A stretch of DNA of 14,355 nucleotides from SFLA01 sp964485815 (GTDB lineage Bacteria; Bacillota; Clostridia; Oscillospirales; CAG-382): contig CAZAJX010000040.1 in NCBI GenBank assembly GCA_964485815.1, positions 1-14,355 of the forward strand, in the 5' to 3' direction. The notes beneath the pieces are model-generated. The model made no database searches. It saw nothing but the letters and a program-made list of their open reading frames with translations, and was not told the DNA's origin. Both the position numbers and the translations under genes were made by a program. Of the stretch, positions 14,301-14,355 are shown piece by piece. Positions within the stretch are counted from its first letter, which is position 1, and each line of letters opens with the position of its first letter.

Positions 14301-14355
14301 GTGTCAGCATCGACCTATCTTTCCGGGCCGCTTCCAGCCAAGTATTGTTGGCACA
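14301..14355 (-). rRNA. 5S ribosomal RNA, 3' part
   Basis: The minus-strand sequence contains ATACTTGGCTGGAAGCGGCC and AGATAGGTCGATGCTGAC. These match the conserved 3' half of 5S rRNA (the GGUACUUGG...GAGAGUAGGUCG.UGC pattern). The molecule continues beyond the right edge. The 3' end is placed near 14301 by analogy and could be off by a few bases. The intrinsic terminator that follows fits the end of a leftward rRNA operon. Confidence 0.85.

Overview
The window looks like chromosomal DNA of an anaerobic, low-to-moderate-GC Gram-positive bacterium of the class Clostridia. The evidence is a class III (oxygen-sensitive) ribonucleotide reductase and its activase, AGGAGG-type ribosome binding sites at most genes, near-consensus TTGACA-17-TATAAT promoters, several Cys-lipobox lipoproteins, a YtrA-type GntR/ABC operon and a VanZ-family protein. 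I cannot name the genus. It may be an uncultured gut-type lineage, but that is inference.

Layout. 1-700 (-): 5' part of nrdD, driven by a promoter that carries NrdR boxes. 701-1194: that promoter, a structured gene-free stretch and a terminator. 1195-2700 (-): an AT-richer block holding a promoter, a 24-codon leader ORF with hairpins, a frameshifted secreted-protein pseudogene and a lipoprotein. 2745-3431 (-): the NrdD activase. From the activase gene a divergent promoter pair reads right into galM and a secreted metallophosphoesterase lipoprotein (3543-6106, +). 6107-6349: convergent intergenic region with terminators and an inverted pair of a dispersed repeat. 6350-8704 (-): a large family 5 solute-binding lipoprotein. 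8906-12364 (+): GntR regulator, ABC ATPase and ABC permease in overlapping genes; the permease ends in an unusual Gly-x3 repeat tail. 12436-13959 (-): lipoprotein and VanZ-like membrane protein. 14020-14355: a second cluster of the dispersed repeat, then the terminator and 3' end of a 5S rRNA on the minus strand, so an rRNA operon lies to the right of the window.

How the genes work together. NrdD and its activase make deoxyribonucleotides without oxygen, but here the pair is split by the AT-rich block and each has its own promoter. Only nrdD shows NrdR boxes. GalM (sugar anomer interconversion) and the phosphoesterase share one transcript with no obvious common pathway. The GntR/ATPase/permease genes form a self-regulated transport or envelope-stress unit of the YtrA type. 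The other proteins are mostly envelope lipoproteins of unknown partner.

The most noteworthy items are the Gly-x3 repeat tail of the ABC permease, the dispersed repeat found in inverted pairs around terminators, and the leader ORF/hairpin arrangement upstream of the decayed secreted-protein gene. None of these proves a new system.
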